Below, piece after piece: positions 54,788 to 63,199 of a DNA stretch of 64,000 bases. Source of the stretch: an uncultured Bacteroidales bacterium (lineage in GTDB: Bacteria > Bacteroidota > Bacteroidia > Bacteroidales > FEN-979); the NCBI GenBank assembly GCA_903877385.1, contig CAIRDP010000027.1, positions 124,001 through 188,000 on the forward strand, read 5' to 3'. Within the stretch, counting starts at the first letter, position 1. Every line of letters begins with the position of its first letter. Position numbers and translations under genes: made by a program. The notes under the pieces are model-generated. The model searched no databases, was not told where the DNA came from, and saw only the letters and a program-made list of their open reading frames with translations.

Positions 54788-55348
54788 TCAGTATTTTAGT
54801 TCTCTGGCAAAAGCCTGCAGGTCGGTGTAAACGTAATTGATCGTCTTGTATCCTCTGCGGATGTGCGGAAGGTCGGCCGACAGGAATACCGTTTTCATGC
54901 CAAGCCTTTTGCCGAAAATCATATCCGAAAGCGAGTCCCCAACCATGACAGATTGCCGAAACCGTATTTCGGGAAAACGTTTCCTGGCTTGCAGGGCCAT
55001 CCCTATATTGGGTTTGCGGTTGATCGATTTATCCCTGTCAAGCGCAGGACAATAAAACACCGCATCGATCCTTCCTCCTGACGTTTCAAACTCCCTGATC
55101 ATGCTGTGATGAACCTTCTCTACCTGGCTCTCGCTCATCAGCCCTTTCCCTATACCCTGCTGATTGCTCACAACTACGATACGGCCAAAGATGCCCGAAA
55201 GCTCCTTCAATGCTTCCTTCACCCCGGGATTGAATTGAAACTGTTCCCAGTCACGTACATAATCATCCACCATGCGATGGTTGATAACCCCGTCCCTGTC
55301 GAGGAATAACGACCAGGCTTTATCGATCTTCAAATCCTTTAAATTCAT
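54788..55348 (-). CDS. gmhB: D,D-heptose 1,7-bisphosphate phosphatase GmhB
   Basis: A 186-residue HAD-IIIA phosphatase that removes the 7-phosphate of D-glycero-D-manno-heptose 1,7-bisphosphate. Motif I is FLDRDGVIN (15-23) with both catalytic aspartates, motif II is VVSNQQGIGKG, and the acidic loop is GDSLSDMIFG. A zinc-binding set is less clear (the visible cysteine is in YCPALDRDK). It overlaps the nucleotidyltransferase gene by 29 bases, and with gmhA and hddA makes the heptose pathway for lipopolysaccharide, capsule or S-layer glycan. Confidence 0.9.
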   Translation of the reverse strand: MNLKDLKIDKAWSLFLDRDGVINHRMVDDYVRDWEQFQFNPGVKEALKELSGIFGRIVVVSNQQGIGKGLMSESQVEKVHHSMIREFETSGGRIDAVFYCPALDRDKSINRKPNIGMALQARKRFPEIRFRQSVMVGDSLSDMIFGKRLGMKTVFLSADLPHIRRGYKTINYVYTDLQAFARELKY

Positions 55349-56024
55349 GCTGCGCTTTATGGTAGTCTTCGGGAATCCCTATATCCAGGAAATATCCAAC
55401 GGCGGGGAAGCCGAACATACGGGAACTGCCGTAGAATTTTTCAAAACAGTCTTTCTCAATGGAAAACCTGCCTCGAAAATGCGGTTCCATCAGGAATGAT
55501 TTTTCAATAAAATAAACCCCGGCATTGATCAGCCCGGGCCCGGCACCCTCGTTCTTTTCTTCAAAGCCGCTTATCCTGCGCTGCCTGTTGAGGGTAACCC
55601 TGCCATACCTGCCGGTGTTTGCCAGTTTTCTAAGGGCCAGGGTAACCTCAGCCTTTTTGGCCAGGTGAGCCTGTTCCAGTATTTTAAGGTCTGTCCTGAA
55701 TATGCTGTCGCCATTCAGCACCAGGGCCCTGTCCCCTTTTACCCTCCAGAACGAAAGCCTGATACCTCCTCCTGTGCCCAGGGGTTCTTCTTCAACAGAA
55801 TATTCCACCTCAAGGGTTCTGTAACGATTCTTAAAATGCTCCGTGATAACCTCTCGTTTGTAACCCACCGATAGTACGACCCTTTCAACACCCTGTACGA
55901 TAAGGAAGTCAAGCAGGTATTCGAGGAAAGGCCTTCCGTTTATAAGGGCCATGGATTTCGGCACCTCGTTCACTACCGACTGTAAACGTGTCCCGAATCC
56001 TCCGGCCAGTACGATTGCTTCCAA
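55320..56024 (-). CDS. Heptose 1-phosphate nucleotidyltransferase (HddC-like)
   Basis: A 234-residue nucleotidyltransferase of the sugar-phosphate family. The signature GGFGTRLQSVVNE is at the N-terminus, the acidic VLNGDSIF metal-binding site in the middle, and EEPLGTGGGIRL. In context it should join GMP (or AMP) to D-glycero-alpha-D-manno-heptose 1-phosphate, giving GDP-heptose, as HddC does; the base specificity is inferred. The stop lies inside gmhB, and the gene begins six bases after the gmhA stop. Confidence 0.85.
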   Translation of the reverse strand: MEAIVLAGGFGTRLQSVVNEVPKSMALINGRPFLEYLLDFLIVQGVERVVLSVGYKREVITEHFKNRYRTLEVEYSVEEEPLGTGGGIRLSFWRVKGDRALVLNGDSIFRTDLKILEQAHLAKKAEVTLALRKLANTGRYGRVTLNRQRRISGFEEKNEGAGPGLINAGVYFIEKSFLMEPHFRGRFSIEKDCFEKFYGSSRMFGFPAVGYFLDIGIPEDYHKAQHEFKGFEDR

Positions 56025-56030
56025 ACAGGC

Positions 56031-56609
56031 TTATTCTTTGGGGAATATTGACGATTCCACGATCTCGCAGATAATATGCCCGATCAGGATATGGGACTCC
56101 TGGATACGGGGAGTGTCTTCGCTGGGAATATTGATGAGGAAATCAACCACATCCTTCATCTTCCCACCGCTGCTGCCGGTAAATGCCACGGTGAGCATCC
56201 CCATTTCGTTGGCCACCTCAAAAGCCCTGATCACATTTTTCGAATTGCCCGAAGTGGATAGACCGATCAGGACGTCTCCCTCCCTGCCTGTGCCTTTTAC
56301 GAGACGCGAATACACTTCATCGTATGAATAATCATTGGCAACCGCAGTCAGGTATGATGTGTTCACATGCAAAGCTTCGGAAGGAAGCGGTGGGCGGTCA
56401 TAATAGAACCTGCCTGAAAATTCAGCGGCAAGATGCTGGGCGTCGGCGGCACTACCCCCGTTTCCGCAGAATAAAACTTTATTCCCGTTGCAAAAAGCCG
56501 TTGAACAGGCAGAGGCAACATCTTCGATAAGCTTCAGAAGAACCGGGTCTTTAAGGATGTTTTGCTTGGTTTCTATGGATTGCAGGATGGCTTCTTTAAT
56601 TCGGGACAT
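56031..56609 (-). CDS. gmhA: Sedoheptulose 7-phosphate isomerase GmhA
   Basis: A 192-residue SIS-domain enzyme that turns sedoheptulose 7-phosphate into D-glycero-D-manno-heptose 7-phosphate, the first step of heptose synthesis. Landmarks are FCGNGGSAADAQHLAAEF (48-64), GLSTSGNSKNVIRAFE for the phosphate loop, VAFTGSSGGKM and the C-terminal RIQESHILIGHIICEIVE. The gene leads the gmhA, hddC, gmhB series. A hairpin-rich 99-base gap lies between it and the nitroreductase gene. Confidence 0.93.
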   Translation of the reverse strand: MSRIKEAILQSIETKQNILKDPVLLKLIEDVASACSTAFCNGNKVLFCGNGGSAADAQHLAAEFSGRFYYDRPPLPSEALHVNTSYLTAVANDYSYDEVYSRLVKGTGREGDVLIGLSTSGNSKNVIRAFEVANEMGMLTVAFTGSSGGKMKDVVDFLINIPSEDTPRIQESHILIGHIICEIVESSIFPKE

Positions 56610-56646
56610 ATTTCAGAGTGTAAAATTTTCAAATAGTCTGATGGCG

Positions 56647-56693
56647 TTCGGCGGAGCCGAAATGAGCACGCAATTGAAGTAAACAATTGGTGC
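56647..56693 (-). terminator. Pair of hairpins after nitroreductase gene
   Basis: Two stem-loops lie in the 99 bases after the nitroreductase stop: TTCGGC-GGA-GCCGAA at 56647-56661 and GCACGCAATTG with CAATTGGTGC at 56666-56693. Neither has a strong T-run, so they may attenuate or stabilise transcripts rather than stop them. Confidence 0.35.
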
Positions 56694-56708
56694 GAATAAA
56701 TCGCCGGG

Positions 56709-57233
56709 TTAAAACTGGTCAAATTTAATAATTTCTTCAAACGGTTTCCTTTTCAGGTGGCGGGATGTCTGGTCGGTGGATACGGCCGGATAACCAAGGC
56801 TCAGATATGCAATGGGTTCAATATGATCGGGAAGATTCAGCAGCAGCCTGCATTTTACGGCATCGAAATTGCAGATCCAGCAGGTTCCAAGTCCCTGTTC
56901 CGTTGCAGCCAGTGTAATATGATCGGCCATGATAGCTATGTCGATATCGGTATGATCCTTTCCATCGCTGCGTTTCCATCCCAGATTGTGATCGCCCAGG
57001 AAAACTAAAACCACCGGAGCCTGCCTGAACCATTCCCGGTTGTATGTACCAGCCAGTTGTTTTTTGAGTTCAGAGTCTCTCACAACATCAATTATGCAGG
57101 GCTGGAAATTAGCAGCCGAAGGCGCTATCCTGCCGCATTCAAGGATATATTGAAGCTTTTCCTCCTCAACAGGCAGGGGCAGATAATTCCTTACCGAGTA
57201 ACGTGATTTAGCAAGTTCCAGAAACGTAAGCAT
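56709..57233 (-). CDS. Nitroreductase-family protein
   Basis: A 174-residue FMN-dependent oxidoreductase of the NAD(P)H nitroreductase family. It opens with the hallmark ELAKSRYSVRNYLPLPVEEEK (quoted in part: AKSRYSVRNYLPLPVEE), has RIAPSAANFQPC and the late LGTCWICNFDAV and LSLGYPAV. The length is that of short, single-domain members. The substrate is unknown. It is set within the heptose genes and its start lies only three bases from a long tetranucleotide repeat, which replaces any normal leader sequence. Confidence 0.88.
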   Translation of the reverse strand: MLTFLELAKSRYSVRNYLPLPVEEEKLQYILECGRIAPSAANFQPCIIDVVRDSELKKQLAGTYNREWFRQAPVVLVFLGDHNLGWKRSDGKDHTDIDIAIMADHITLAATEQGLGTCWICNFDAVKCRLLLNLPDHIEPIAYLSLGYPAVSTDQTSRHLKRKPFEEIIKFDQF

Positions 57234-57235
57234 AG

Positions 57236-57303
<68 letters not shown>

Positions 57304-57316
57304 ACATTTATTCATT

Positions 57317-57348
57317 CTGTCAATCTGTCAATCAGTCAATCTGTCAAT
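57317..57348. repeat. Octanucleotide repeat CTGTCAAT x4
   Basis: Four adjacent 8-base units (CTGTCAAT three times, CAGTCAAT once) lie next to the tetranucleotide tract and end three bases before the hddA stop. Confidence 0.9.
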
Positions 57349-57351
57349 CCT

Positions 57352-58374
57352 TTATATAGTCCAACTCCTCAATCCTTTTGTCGTAAAATCATATCGTTTC
57401 GTTTGCCCTCCGAACTTTTTCAGGGCCCCGATCACTGCCGAACGGGTATTCCCGGGGCAATAAAAGAACATAAAGCCACCCCCGCCTGCACCGGAAACTT
57501 TCCCCCCCGAAGCACCATTTTTCATAGCTGCTTCATAGATCTCGTCCAGCATAGGATTAGTAATCCCTTTCGCCATATTCTTTTTAAACCTCCACCCGAA
57601 ATCAAGGATCTCGCCAATTTTATCCATCTCGCCCATGAGCAAAGCTTCTTTCATCATCACCGACTGTTCCTTGAGCTTATTCATCGCCTCGAGGGACTTT
57701 TCATTCCCCGCCATCACATTTTTCCTCTGTTCTTCAATAATAATGCTTGAAAGACGGCTTGTTTCGGTATGATACAGAACAAGGTTATGCGCAAGTTCGT
57801 CCAGGTACTTATCGCGTATCCTCAATGGATTTACGATGACCTTGTCGTCCTTGAAAAATTCCATAAAGTTCACCCCTCCGAACGTTGCGGCATACTGGTC
57901 CTGCTTCCCCCCTGCCATTTTAAGATCAACCCTTTCGATCTCGTAGGCAAGATGGGCCAGGTCATACTCTCCTAAAGGAAGGTTAAGCCATTCGGAAAAC
58001 GCGCCCAGTATTGCGACCACCAGGGTTGAACTGCTGCCCAGCCCTGATCCGGGGGGGGCGTCTACATAAGTCGAGAGTTCAAATGAAAGGGGCTTCAGTA
58101 AATACTCCCTGATAAGCCTGTTGTAAACGCCTTTATGAAGTTCCAGATTCCCATCGAGTATCAGTTCCCCGACTGAAGGAAATTCGTAACGTTCCTGCCT
58201 GTCGAGTGAATTCAGTATGATCTTTCCGTCGGTCCGGGGTTCGATTGCAGCCGTGGCATACATGCTGATAGTTGCATTCAATATTGCCCCGCCGAAGAGG
58301 TCCGAGAACGGGGCGACATCGGTGCCCCCTCCTGCAAGACCAAGACGTAATGGAGCTTTGCTTCGAATAATCAT
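57352..58374 (-). CDS. D-glycero-D-manno-heptose 7-phosphate kinase (HddA-like)
   Basis: A 340-residue GHMP kinase that phosphorylates D-glycero-D-manno-heptose 7-phosphate at C1 to give the 1,7-bisphosphate. The opening KAPLRLGLAGGGTDVAPF is the HddA-type N-terminus, the ATP-binding motif is PPGSGLGSSST (107-117), and a third motif lies in KVSGAGGGGFMFFY near the C-terminus. Together with gmhA, gmhB and hddC the four steps to an activated heptose are complete in this window. The GT4 gene lies 19 bases upstream. Confidence 0.9.
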   Translation of the reverse strand: MIIRSKAPLRLGLAGGGTDVAPFSDLFGGAILNATISMYATAAIEPRTDGKIILNSLDRQERYEFPSVGELILDGNLELHKGVYNRLIREYLLKPLSFELSTYVDAPPGSGLGSSSTLVVAILGAFSEWLNLPLGEYDLAHLAYEIERVDLKMAGGKQDQYAATFGGVNFMEFFKDDKVIVNPLRIRDKYLDELAHNLVLYHTETSRLSSIIIEEQRKNVMAGNEKSLEAMNKLKEQSVMMKEALLMGEMDKIGEILDFGWRFKKNMAKGITNPMLDEIYEAAMKNGASGGKVSGAGGGGFMFFYCPGNTRSAVIGALKKFGGQTKRYDFTTKGLRSWTI

Positions 58375-58393
58375 GGTCGGATAATTATAAGCT

Positions 58394-59560
58394 TTAATGG
58401 TACGAAGATACGGGAATAATGCAATTTATTCGGACCGAATTTATTGACTCGACCATCCTTCCCCAGGAATACTTTTGCTTTTCAACAGCGGCATTTGCCG
58501 AGAATTCTTCTTCTTTACCCTCCGAATAGAATTCAAGTATCGCCGAGGCAATAGCATTGATATCTGGCCTGACTACATACCCTGCCCTGCCGTGAGGCAC
58601 GAACTCGGCAAGTCCGCCAACATCGGTGATGATCATCGGCTTGTTAAAATGGTATGCAATCTGCGTTACGCCGCTCTGGGTAGCGCTTTTGTACGGCTGG
58701 ACAATGACATCCGCCGAACAGAAATAATTAACAACCTTACTGTCGGGGATGAAATCGTTGCTTATGATCACCGTATTTTCCAATCCGTGACGTTTGATAA
58801 TTTCATTGTAAGGGGCAGGATCGCAGTAAAACTCCCCGGCGACGAGGAGTTTAATGCCTGAATTCTTCAGGACCCTGGTTCCAAAGGCCTCAAGCAAAAG
58901 GTCCAGGCCCTTGTAGTCCCTTATAAAGCCAAAGAAGAGGGCATAGCGGGTAACGGGGTCCAGCCCCAGCTTTTTCTTTGCCTCCTGTTTGCTGATGGCA
59001 TCCCCGAAATTGTCGTACAGGGGGTGGGGACAATACACTTTAGGCTTTTCACGGGTGAAGGTCGAGAGATCATCCATCACCGAATGGGACATGGCGACGA
59101 AGCCATCCACCGAATTCACGAAATAAGAAGACAATGCCCGGTCGCCAGGCCGTTTTTCATGCGGGATTATATTGTCGATAACAGAGACCACTTTTGTATG
59201 ATCATTCTTCCTTATAAGCCTGCAAACCGTCCCGAAACAGGGCGCCATAAAGGGCATCCAGTATTTCACAATAACAAGATCGGGTTTCAGCTTTTTTATT
59301 TCATTCCCGACCGAAAGCCAGTTCAAGGGGTTAACGGAATTCAGTTTAACGCGGATATCCATACCTTCGGGCGCCGGCTCGGTGGAATACTGGGTTTTGC
59401 CGGGAAAGAGAACCGAAGGGTACTGCAGGCTGAATGTATAAATAGTTGTATGCGCACCCTGGTCTGAATATTCCTGAATAAGCCTTTCATTGAAAGTTGC
59501 CAGTCCTCCCCTGAGCGGATAGGCCGAGCCAATTAGAACAACACTCCCGGGCTGTGCCAT
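58394..59560 (-). CDS. GT4-family glycosyltransferase
   Basis: A 388-residue GT-B glycosyltransferase. I chose ATG 59560: the product then begins AQPGSVVLIGSAYPLRGG, the standard glycine-rich start, and an earlier ATG (59626) would overlap the kinase gene. The C-terminal donor site includes FFGFIRDYKGLDLLLEAF, the segment VQPYKSATQSGVTQIAYHF with the E-x7-E site replaced by Q/S and Y-type residues, and GYVVRPDINAIA. Its context near heptose synthesis suggests surface-glycan assembly, perhaps adding a heptose or hexose; acceptor and donor are unknown. Confidence 0.82.
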   Translation of the reverse strand: MAQPGSVVLIGSAYPLRGGLATFNERLIQEYSDQGAHTTIYTFSLQYPSVLFPGKTQYSTEPAPEGMDIRVKLNSVNPLNWLSVGNEIKKLKPDLVIVKYWMPFMAPCFGTVCRLIRKNDHTKVVSVIDNIIPHEKRPGDRALSSYFVNSVDGFVAMSHSVMDDLSTFTREKPKVYCPHPLYDNFGDAISKQEAKKKLGLDPVTRYALFFGFIRDYKGLDLLLEAFGTRVLKNSGIKLLVAGEFYCDPAPYNEIIKRHGLENTVIISNDFIPDSKVVNYFCSADVIVQPYKSATQSGVTQIAYHFNKPMIITDVGGLAEFVPHGRAGYVVRPDINAIASAILEFYSEGKEEEFSANAAVEKQKYSWGRMVESINSVRINCIIPVSSYH

Positions 59561-59567
59561 AAACTGC

Positions 59568-60758
59568 TTACCTGGATTTAGGTATGGTAAAGTTGAATAC
59601 TGAGCCGAATCCACTCTGGCTTTCAACTTTAATTAGGCCATTGTTCAGTTCAACAAATTCCTTGCAAAGGTGCAAACCAAGTCCTGTCCCTTTTTCACCT
59701 GCCGTTCCCGGGGTGGAATGGGTCTTATCGAGATGGAACAAACCTTCAAGTACCTCGGCTGTCATTCCCAGCCCGTTATCCTGAACGATCACTTCGGCCC
59801 AGTCTGTTTTATTGATCATGGTGACATGGATCTCGCCTCCCGGCTGGGTGAATTTTATTGCATTGGAGACCAGGTTCCTCAGCACCAGCCTCATCATATT
59901 AATGTCGGCAAATACGGTTGCCGGAGCAATATTAAGCTCGACCAGCCTGATCTGTTTGTCAAGTGCATATGGCCTGTAAAAATTGACAACCTCAAGAATC
60001 ATCCCGGCCAGGTCGAAGGCAGCAGGTTCAGGCACCATCCTGCCCGATTGCACCCTGGCCCATTGCAGCAGGTTATCCAGCAACCTGAGATAATTCTTTG
60101 AAAGGTCATGCAGGCTTTCAAGTATATCACTCTGCTGTTGAGGTTCCAGCAGGTCCATATCGGTGTGCAGGACTTCCGAAAGGGATATCAGGGTTGAAAT
60201 CGGGCTGCGAAGGTCATGTGCAATGATGGAGAAAAATTTATCCTTGGTTGCATTAAGATCGGTAAGTTCCTGTTTCTGTTTTTCAAGTATGTTTTTTTGC
60301 TGAAGGATCTCGGTATTCTGGGCCGCAAGCTGTTCTTCAATCACATTCATATCCCTGAGCCGGCGCACCAGGGTTTTAAGGATACCCTTGAATATGGTAT
60401 TTTCATGCTGGGTGATCCTGTGGAATTCATCCTGGTTAAAACGCAGAAGGAAAGTATGCGCCAAGGCCGTAACTGTTGCAGAACGTTCCTGCTGGTCGAT
60501 AAGGTAATACTTGCCAAAAACATCCCCCGTCTTAAGTACCGAAAATATATAATCACCGTCATGAACTTTTACGCGTCCGTCGTGAATGATGTACATCGAA
60601 TCTCCCAGTTCGCCTTTGAGGACAATATTCTGCCCTTCCGAAACCTCCATTTCGGTAAGGCTCTCAGCTATCCGGGCGAGCAAATCGTCAGAAGATTCCT
60701 GGAAGATGGCAACCCTTCGCATGAACCTGACTCTTCGTTCAATATCTTTTGAATCCAT
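59568..60758 (-). CDS. Histidine kinase with N-terminal cyclic-nucleotide-binding domain
   Basis: A 396-residue soluble sensor kinase. Residues 1 to about 130 are a CRP/FNR-like cyclic-nucleotide-binding domain (GDSMYIIHDGRVKVHD, LKTGDVFGKYYLID); residues about 135-170 are a coiled coil; the HisKA region follows with phosphoacceptor H181 in FFSIIAHDLRSPIS; the ATPase domain has an N-box NLVSNAIKF and a G1 region in DNGLGM and GTGLGLHL. There are no membrane segments. It could sense cAMP, cGMP or a similar ligand, or only use the fold. No receiver partner lies nearby. It overlaps nothing and the GT4 start lies eight bases on. Confidence 0.88.
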   Translation of the reverse strand: MDSKDIERRVRFMRRVAIFQESSDDLLARIAESLTEMEVSEGQNIVLKGELGDSMYIIHDGRVKVHDGDYIFSVLKTGDVFGKYYLIDQQERSATVTALAHTFLLRFNQDEFHRITQHENTIFKGILKTLVRRLRDMNVIEEQLAAQNTEILQQKNILEKQKQELTDLNATKDKFFSIIAHDLRSPISTLISLSEVLHTDMDLLEPQQQSDILESLHDLSKNYLRLLDNLLQWARVQSGRMVPEPAAFDLAGMILEVVNFYRPYALDKQIRLVELNIAPATVFADINMMRLVLRNLVSNAIKFTQPGGEIHVTMINKTDWAEVIVQDNGLGMTAEVLEGLFHLDKTHSTPGTAGEKGTGLGLHLCKEFVELNNGLIKVESQSGFGSVFNFTIPKSR

Positions 60759-60801
60759 TGATTATCTTTGAAATGAGGGAAATTTCATAAAACCTGCCAA
60801 A

Positions 60802-61740
60802 TTAGAGACCGGTTGTCTTTTCAACAAGGTAGTTGTTCCTGTCGGAAGAATTCCTGCTTACAAGCTCCCCAAGAAACCCCGCAACAAACAGCTGGGTTCC
60901 CATGATCATGGCCAGAAGTCCAAAAAAGAACAGGGGGCGTTCGGTCATTTTGAAAGCCTGGTGAAAAAATTTTTCATAGGCCAGGTAAATTGCAATTATA
61001 AAACCGGCAGTAAACAGCAGGCTGCCCCATAAACCAAAGAAATGCATGGGGCGCTTGACAAAACGCGACATGAACGAAATCGTAAGCAGGTCGAGATATC
61101 CTTTATAGAAGCGGTCAAGGCCGAACTTGGTTTTACCGTATTTTCGTTTCTGATGGTGGACAACCTTCTCCCCGATTTTCCTGAATCCTGCCCATTTGGC
61201 GAGGAATGGGATATACCGATGCATATCGCCGTAAACCTCTATGCTTTTCACGACCGAATTCCGGTAAGCCTTGAGGCCGCAGTTAAAGTCATGAAGCCTG
61301 ATCCCCGACATTCTCCTTGCCGACCAGTTATAGAACCTGGTTGGAATTGTTTTGGAAATGGGGTCATGCCGCTTTTTCTTCCATCCCGAAACCAGGTCAA
61401 ACCCATCCTTTTTTATCATCCTGAACAAATCGGGGATCTCGGCGGGACTGTCCTGAAGATCGGCATCCATGGTTATTACAACATCCCCGGCAGCTGCCTG
61501 GAAGGCCACATTCAGTGCAGCTGCCTTTCCGTAGTTCCGCCTGAATTTAATGCCACGGAAGTTCGGTCTTTTAGAAGCAAGCTGTTCAATGATCTGCCAG
61601 GAGTTGTCGGAACTGCCGTCATCAACAAAAATGACTTCCCATGAAAAATCATTTTCAATCATCACCTTTTCAATCCAGCCGGCAAGCTCCGGAAGGGATT
61701 CATCTTCGTTCAGCAGGGGAATTACAACAGAAATATCCAT
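60802..61740 (-). CDS. GT2-family glycosyltransferase with C-terminal membrane helices
   Basis: A 312-residue polyprenyl-phosphate-type glycosyltransferase (ArnC/DPM-like). The GT-A domain has VVIPLLNEDESLPEL, FVDDGSSDNSWQII with the metal-binding DD, ITMDADLQDSPAEIP, then NCGLKAYRN near 160. Two membrane helices lie near the C-terminus (about 235-255 and 268-290). Such enzymes move a sugar to undecaprenyl phosphate or other lipid. It begins ten bases after the DUF4199 gene stop, a pairing that recurs in Bacteroidota. Confidence 0.88.
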   Translation of the reverse strand: MDISVVIPLLNEDESLPELAGWIEKVMIENDFSWEVIFVDDGSSDNSWQIIEQLASKRPNFRGIKFRRNYGKAAALNVAFQAAAGDVVITMDADLQDSPAEIPDLFRMIKKDGFDLVSGWKKKRHDPISKTIPTRFYNWSARRMSGIRLHDFNCGLKAYRNSVVKSIEVYGDMHRYIPFLAKWAGFRKIGEKVVHHQKRKYGKTKFGLDRFYKGYLDLLTISFMSRFVKRPMHFFGLWGSLLFTAGFIIAIYLAYEKFFHQAFKMTERPLFFFGLLAMIMGTQLFVAGFLGELVSRNSSDRNNYLVEKTTGL

Positions 61741-61749
61741 TTTTATTTT

Positions 61750-62289
61750 TTACAATGAGGATGTGGGAGCGTTGGGATCAGTCTTTTTAAGGAAAATGGC
61801 GGCAATCAGTCCGAGCACCATTGAAATAAATGAATAAGCGACCAAACCCGAAATAGTCATCATAAGCGGAGTTGTAAACCGCCTGGTCCATACCAGGGCT
61901 GATTCTATCTGGTCTTCGGTCAGGTTCTTTTCGGCCATCTGGGCCTTGGTTTTTTCAAGTATCTCGTTAATGATACCCGGGTTGATGTACTGTGCATAAA
62001 AAAACATGTATATGGTTGCAAGTATCCCTGCAAACAAACCAATGAGGAAGCAGGAACTGAAGGCCTGGCCGTAAGCGATGAATCCCCCGTCCAGCTTTTT
62101 CCTGTATTCAAGAGTGCCCCAAACCATCCCTCCTGCCAGGAAAAGGTAAGAGACCAAACCCAGTGACTGGTTCATATACAGGTTGGTAATGTAAAGCAGA
62201 AGGTTATAAACGATAACGACTGCTCCCGTAATTAATCCGTAATTCAAGGCATTGCCTGCAACAGATGTTTTCTTTTCTTCCATGATCAT
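61750..62289 (-). CDS. DUF4199 membrane protein
   Basis: A 179-residue inner-membrane protein of the Bacteroidota DUF4199 family, with four hydrophobic helices (about 15-35, 42-60, 75-100 and 140-170), the loop GGFIAYGQAFSSCFLIG and the FAQYINPG stretch. A second ATG two codons on (62283) could be the real start. The family's role is unknown, but its neighbour is often a GT2 transferase, as here. Confidence 0.85.
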   Translation of the reverse strand: MIMEEKKTSVAGNALNYGLITGAVVIVYNLLLYITNLYMNQSLGLVSYLFLAGGMVWGTLEYRKKLDGGFIAYGQAFSSCFLIGLFAGILATIYMFFYAQYINPGIINEILEKTKAQMAEKNLTEDQIESALVWTRRFTTPLMMTISGLVAYSFISMVLGLIAAIFLKKTDPNAPTSSL

Positions 62290-62310
62290 GAAAATTTTAC
62301 GTGTTCACGA

Positions 62311-62318
62311 CAAACATA
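62311..62318 (-). promoter_or_regulatory. -7 element of DUF4199 gene
   Basis: On the minus strand TATGTTTG matches TAnnTTTG. It lies 22 bases before ATG 62289, with no obvious -33 partner, back to back with the SRP RNA promoter. Confidence 0.4.
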
Positions 62319-62338
62319 CGAAAAAAACGCATTTCCCC

Positions 62339-62369
62339 TTGATAGTTACAGGAATTTTTGTAACTTTGC
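62339..62369 (+). promoter_or_regulatory. Promoter of SRP RNA gene
   Basis: TTG at 62339-62341, exactly 19 bases, then TAACTTTGC at 62361-62369: a textbook Bacteroidota housekeeping promoter (TTG-N19-TAnnTTTG). It ends just before the first stem of the SRP RNA. Confidence 0.8.
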
Positions 62370-62371
62370 AC

Positions 62372-62470
62372 TGGGTAAGTCTTATACGACCAGCTCCCTT
62401 CAAACTCCCCCAGGTCCGGAAGGAAGCAAGGGTAAGTTGGTTGAGCGGTGCGATATAAGGGGCTTACCCT
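62372..62470 (+). ncRNA. ffs: Signal recognition particle RNA (4.5S type)
   Basis: The highly conserved small bacterial SRP RNA. The Ffh-binding core is visible as CAGGTCCGGAAGGAAGCAAG at 62411-62430, with the GGAAGGAAGCA apical loop signature. The 5' stem GGGTAAG pairs with the 3' CTTACCC of the end, and a run of T follows, giving a built-in terminator. The RNA guides membrane-protein ribosomes with Ffh. The boundaries are set by the outer stem and are good to a few bases. Confidence 0.93.
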
Positions 62471-62487
62471 TTTTTATTTCAAATAGA

Positions 62488-62510
62488 GAAATAGCGAAGT
62501 AGCGAAATAA
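62488..62510. repeat. AGCGAA short repeat before threonylcarbamoyl-AMP synthase gene
   Basis: GAAATAGCGAAGTAGCGAAA lies seven to nine bases before ATG 62517; the same unit occurs at 48865-48886, before kdsA. Confidence 0.6.
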
Positions 62511-62516
62511 TTTATT

Positions 62517-63128
62517 ATGCTGCTAAAAGTCCATCCCGATAACCCTGGTGAACGTCATTTAAAGATCATTACAGATTGTTTAAAGAGCGGGGGGGTGATC
62601 ATTTATCCTACCGATACGGTGTACGGGCTTGGATGCGATATAACAAAGATCAAGGCTGTCGACAGGGTTGCCCTGATCAAGGGGATTAAACGGGAAAAGG
62701 CTAATTTTTCGTTTATCTGCCACAGCCTGTCCCAGCTCTCCGACTATACAAGGCCCATAAATAACGATATTTTCAGGTTAATGCGCAGGACCCTCCCCGG
62801 ACCGTTTACCTATATTTTAAATGCCAACAGCAACGTTCCTCATTTTTTCCAGAGTAAAAAAAAGACGGTGGGGATTAGGATACCCGATCATAATGTTCCC
62901 TTGCAGATCGTGGAAAAGCTAGGGAACCCAATTATGACGACATCCATACATTCCGATGATAATTTTTTAGAATATCCCGTGGATCCTGAAGAAATCTATG
63001 AAAAATTCCATAAACTGGTTGACATTGTTATTGATTCAGGTCACTCGGGGAATATTCCATCAACAGTAATTGACTGCCGTGGAGATGAAGCAATTATACT
63101 CAGAGCCGGCAAAGGTGAAATTTCCTGA
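62517..63128 (+). CDS. L-threonylcarbamoyladenylate synthase (TsaC/Sua5 family)
   Basis: A 203-residue YrdC-like enzyme that makes threonylcarbamoyl-AMP from threonine, bicarbonate and ATP, for t6A at position 37 of ANN-reading tRNAs. Its YrdC landmarks are GGVIIYPTDTVYGLGCD near 30-46, IKGIKREKANFSFIC with the KR-x-K site, PGPFTYIL and GIRIPDH. It lacks the Sua5 C-terminal domain. The gene immediately follows the SRP RNA and precedes tRNA-Lys, itself a t6A substrate. Confidence 0.93.
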   Translation: MLLKVHPDNPGERHLKIITDCLKSGGVIIYPTDTVYGLGCDITKIKAVDRVALIKGIKREKANFSFICHSLSQLSDYTRPINNDIFRLMRRTLPGPFTYILNANSNVPHFFQSKKKTVGIRIPDHNVPLQIVEKLGNPIMTTSIHSDDNFLEYPVDPEEIYEKFHKLVDIVIDSGHSGNIPSTVIDCRGDEAIILRAGKGEIS

Positions 63129-63150
63129 GGTTTTTTTTATAAATTTCCCC

Positions 63151-63181
63151 TTGTTTGTTCCGATAAATTATCTACCTTTGC
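63151..63181 (+). promoter_or_regulatory. Promoter of tRNA-Lys gene
   Basis: TTG at 63151-63153, 19 bases, then TACCTTTGC at 63173-63181, the same layout as the SRP RNA promoter. The tRNA begins 19 bases after the -7 element. Confidence 0.8.
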
Positions 63182-63199
63182 ACCCTCATTTTTGAGAGC

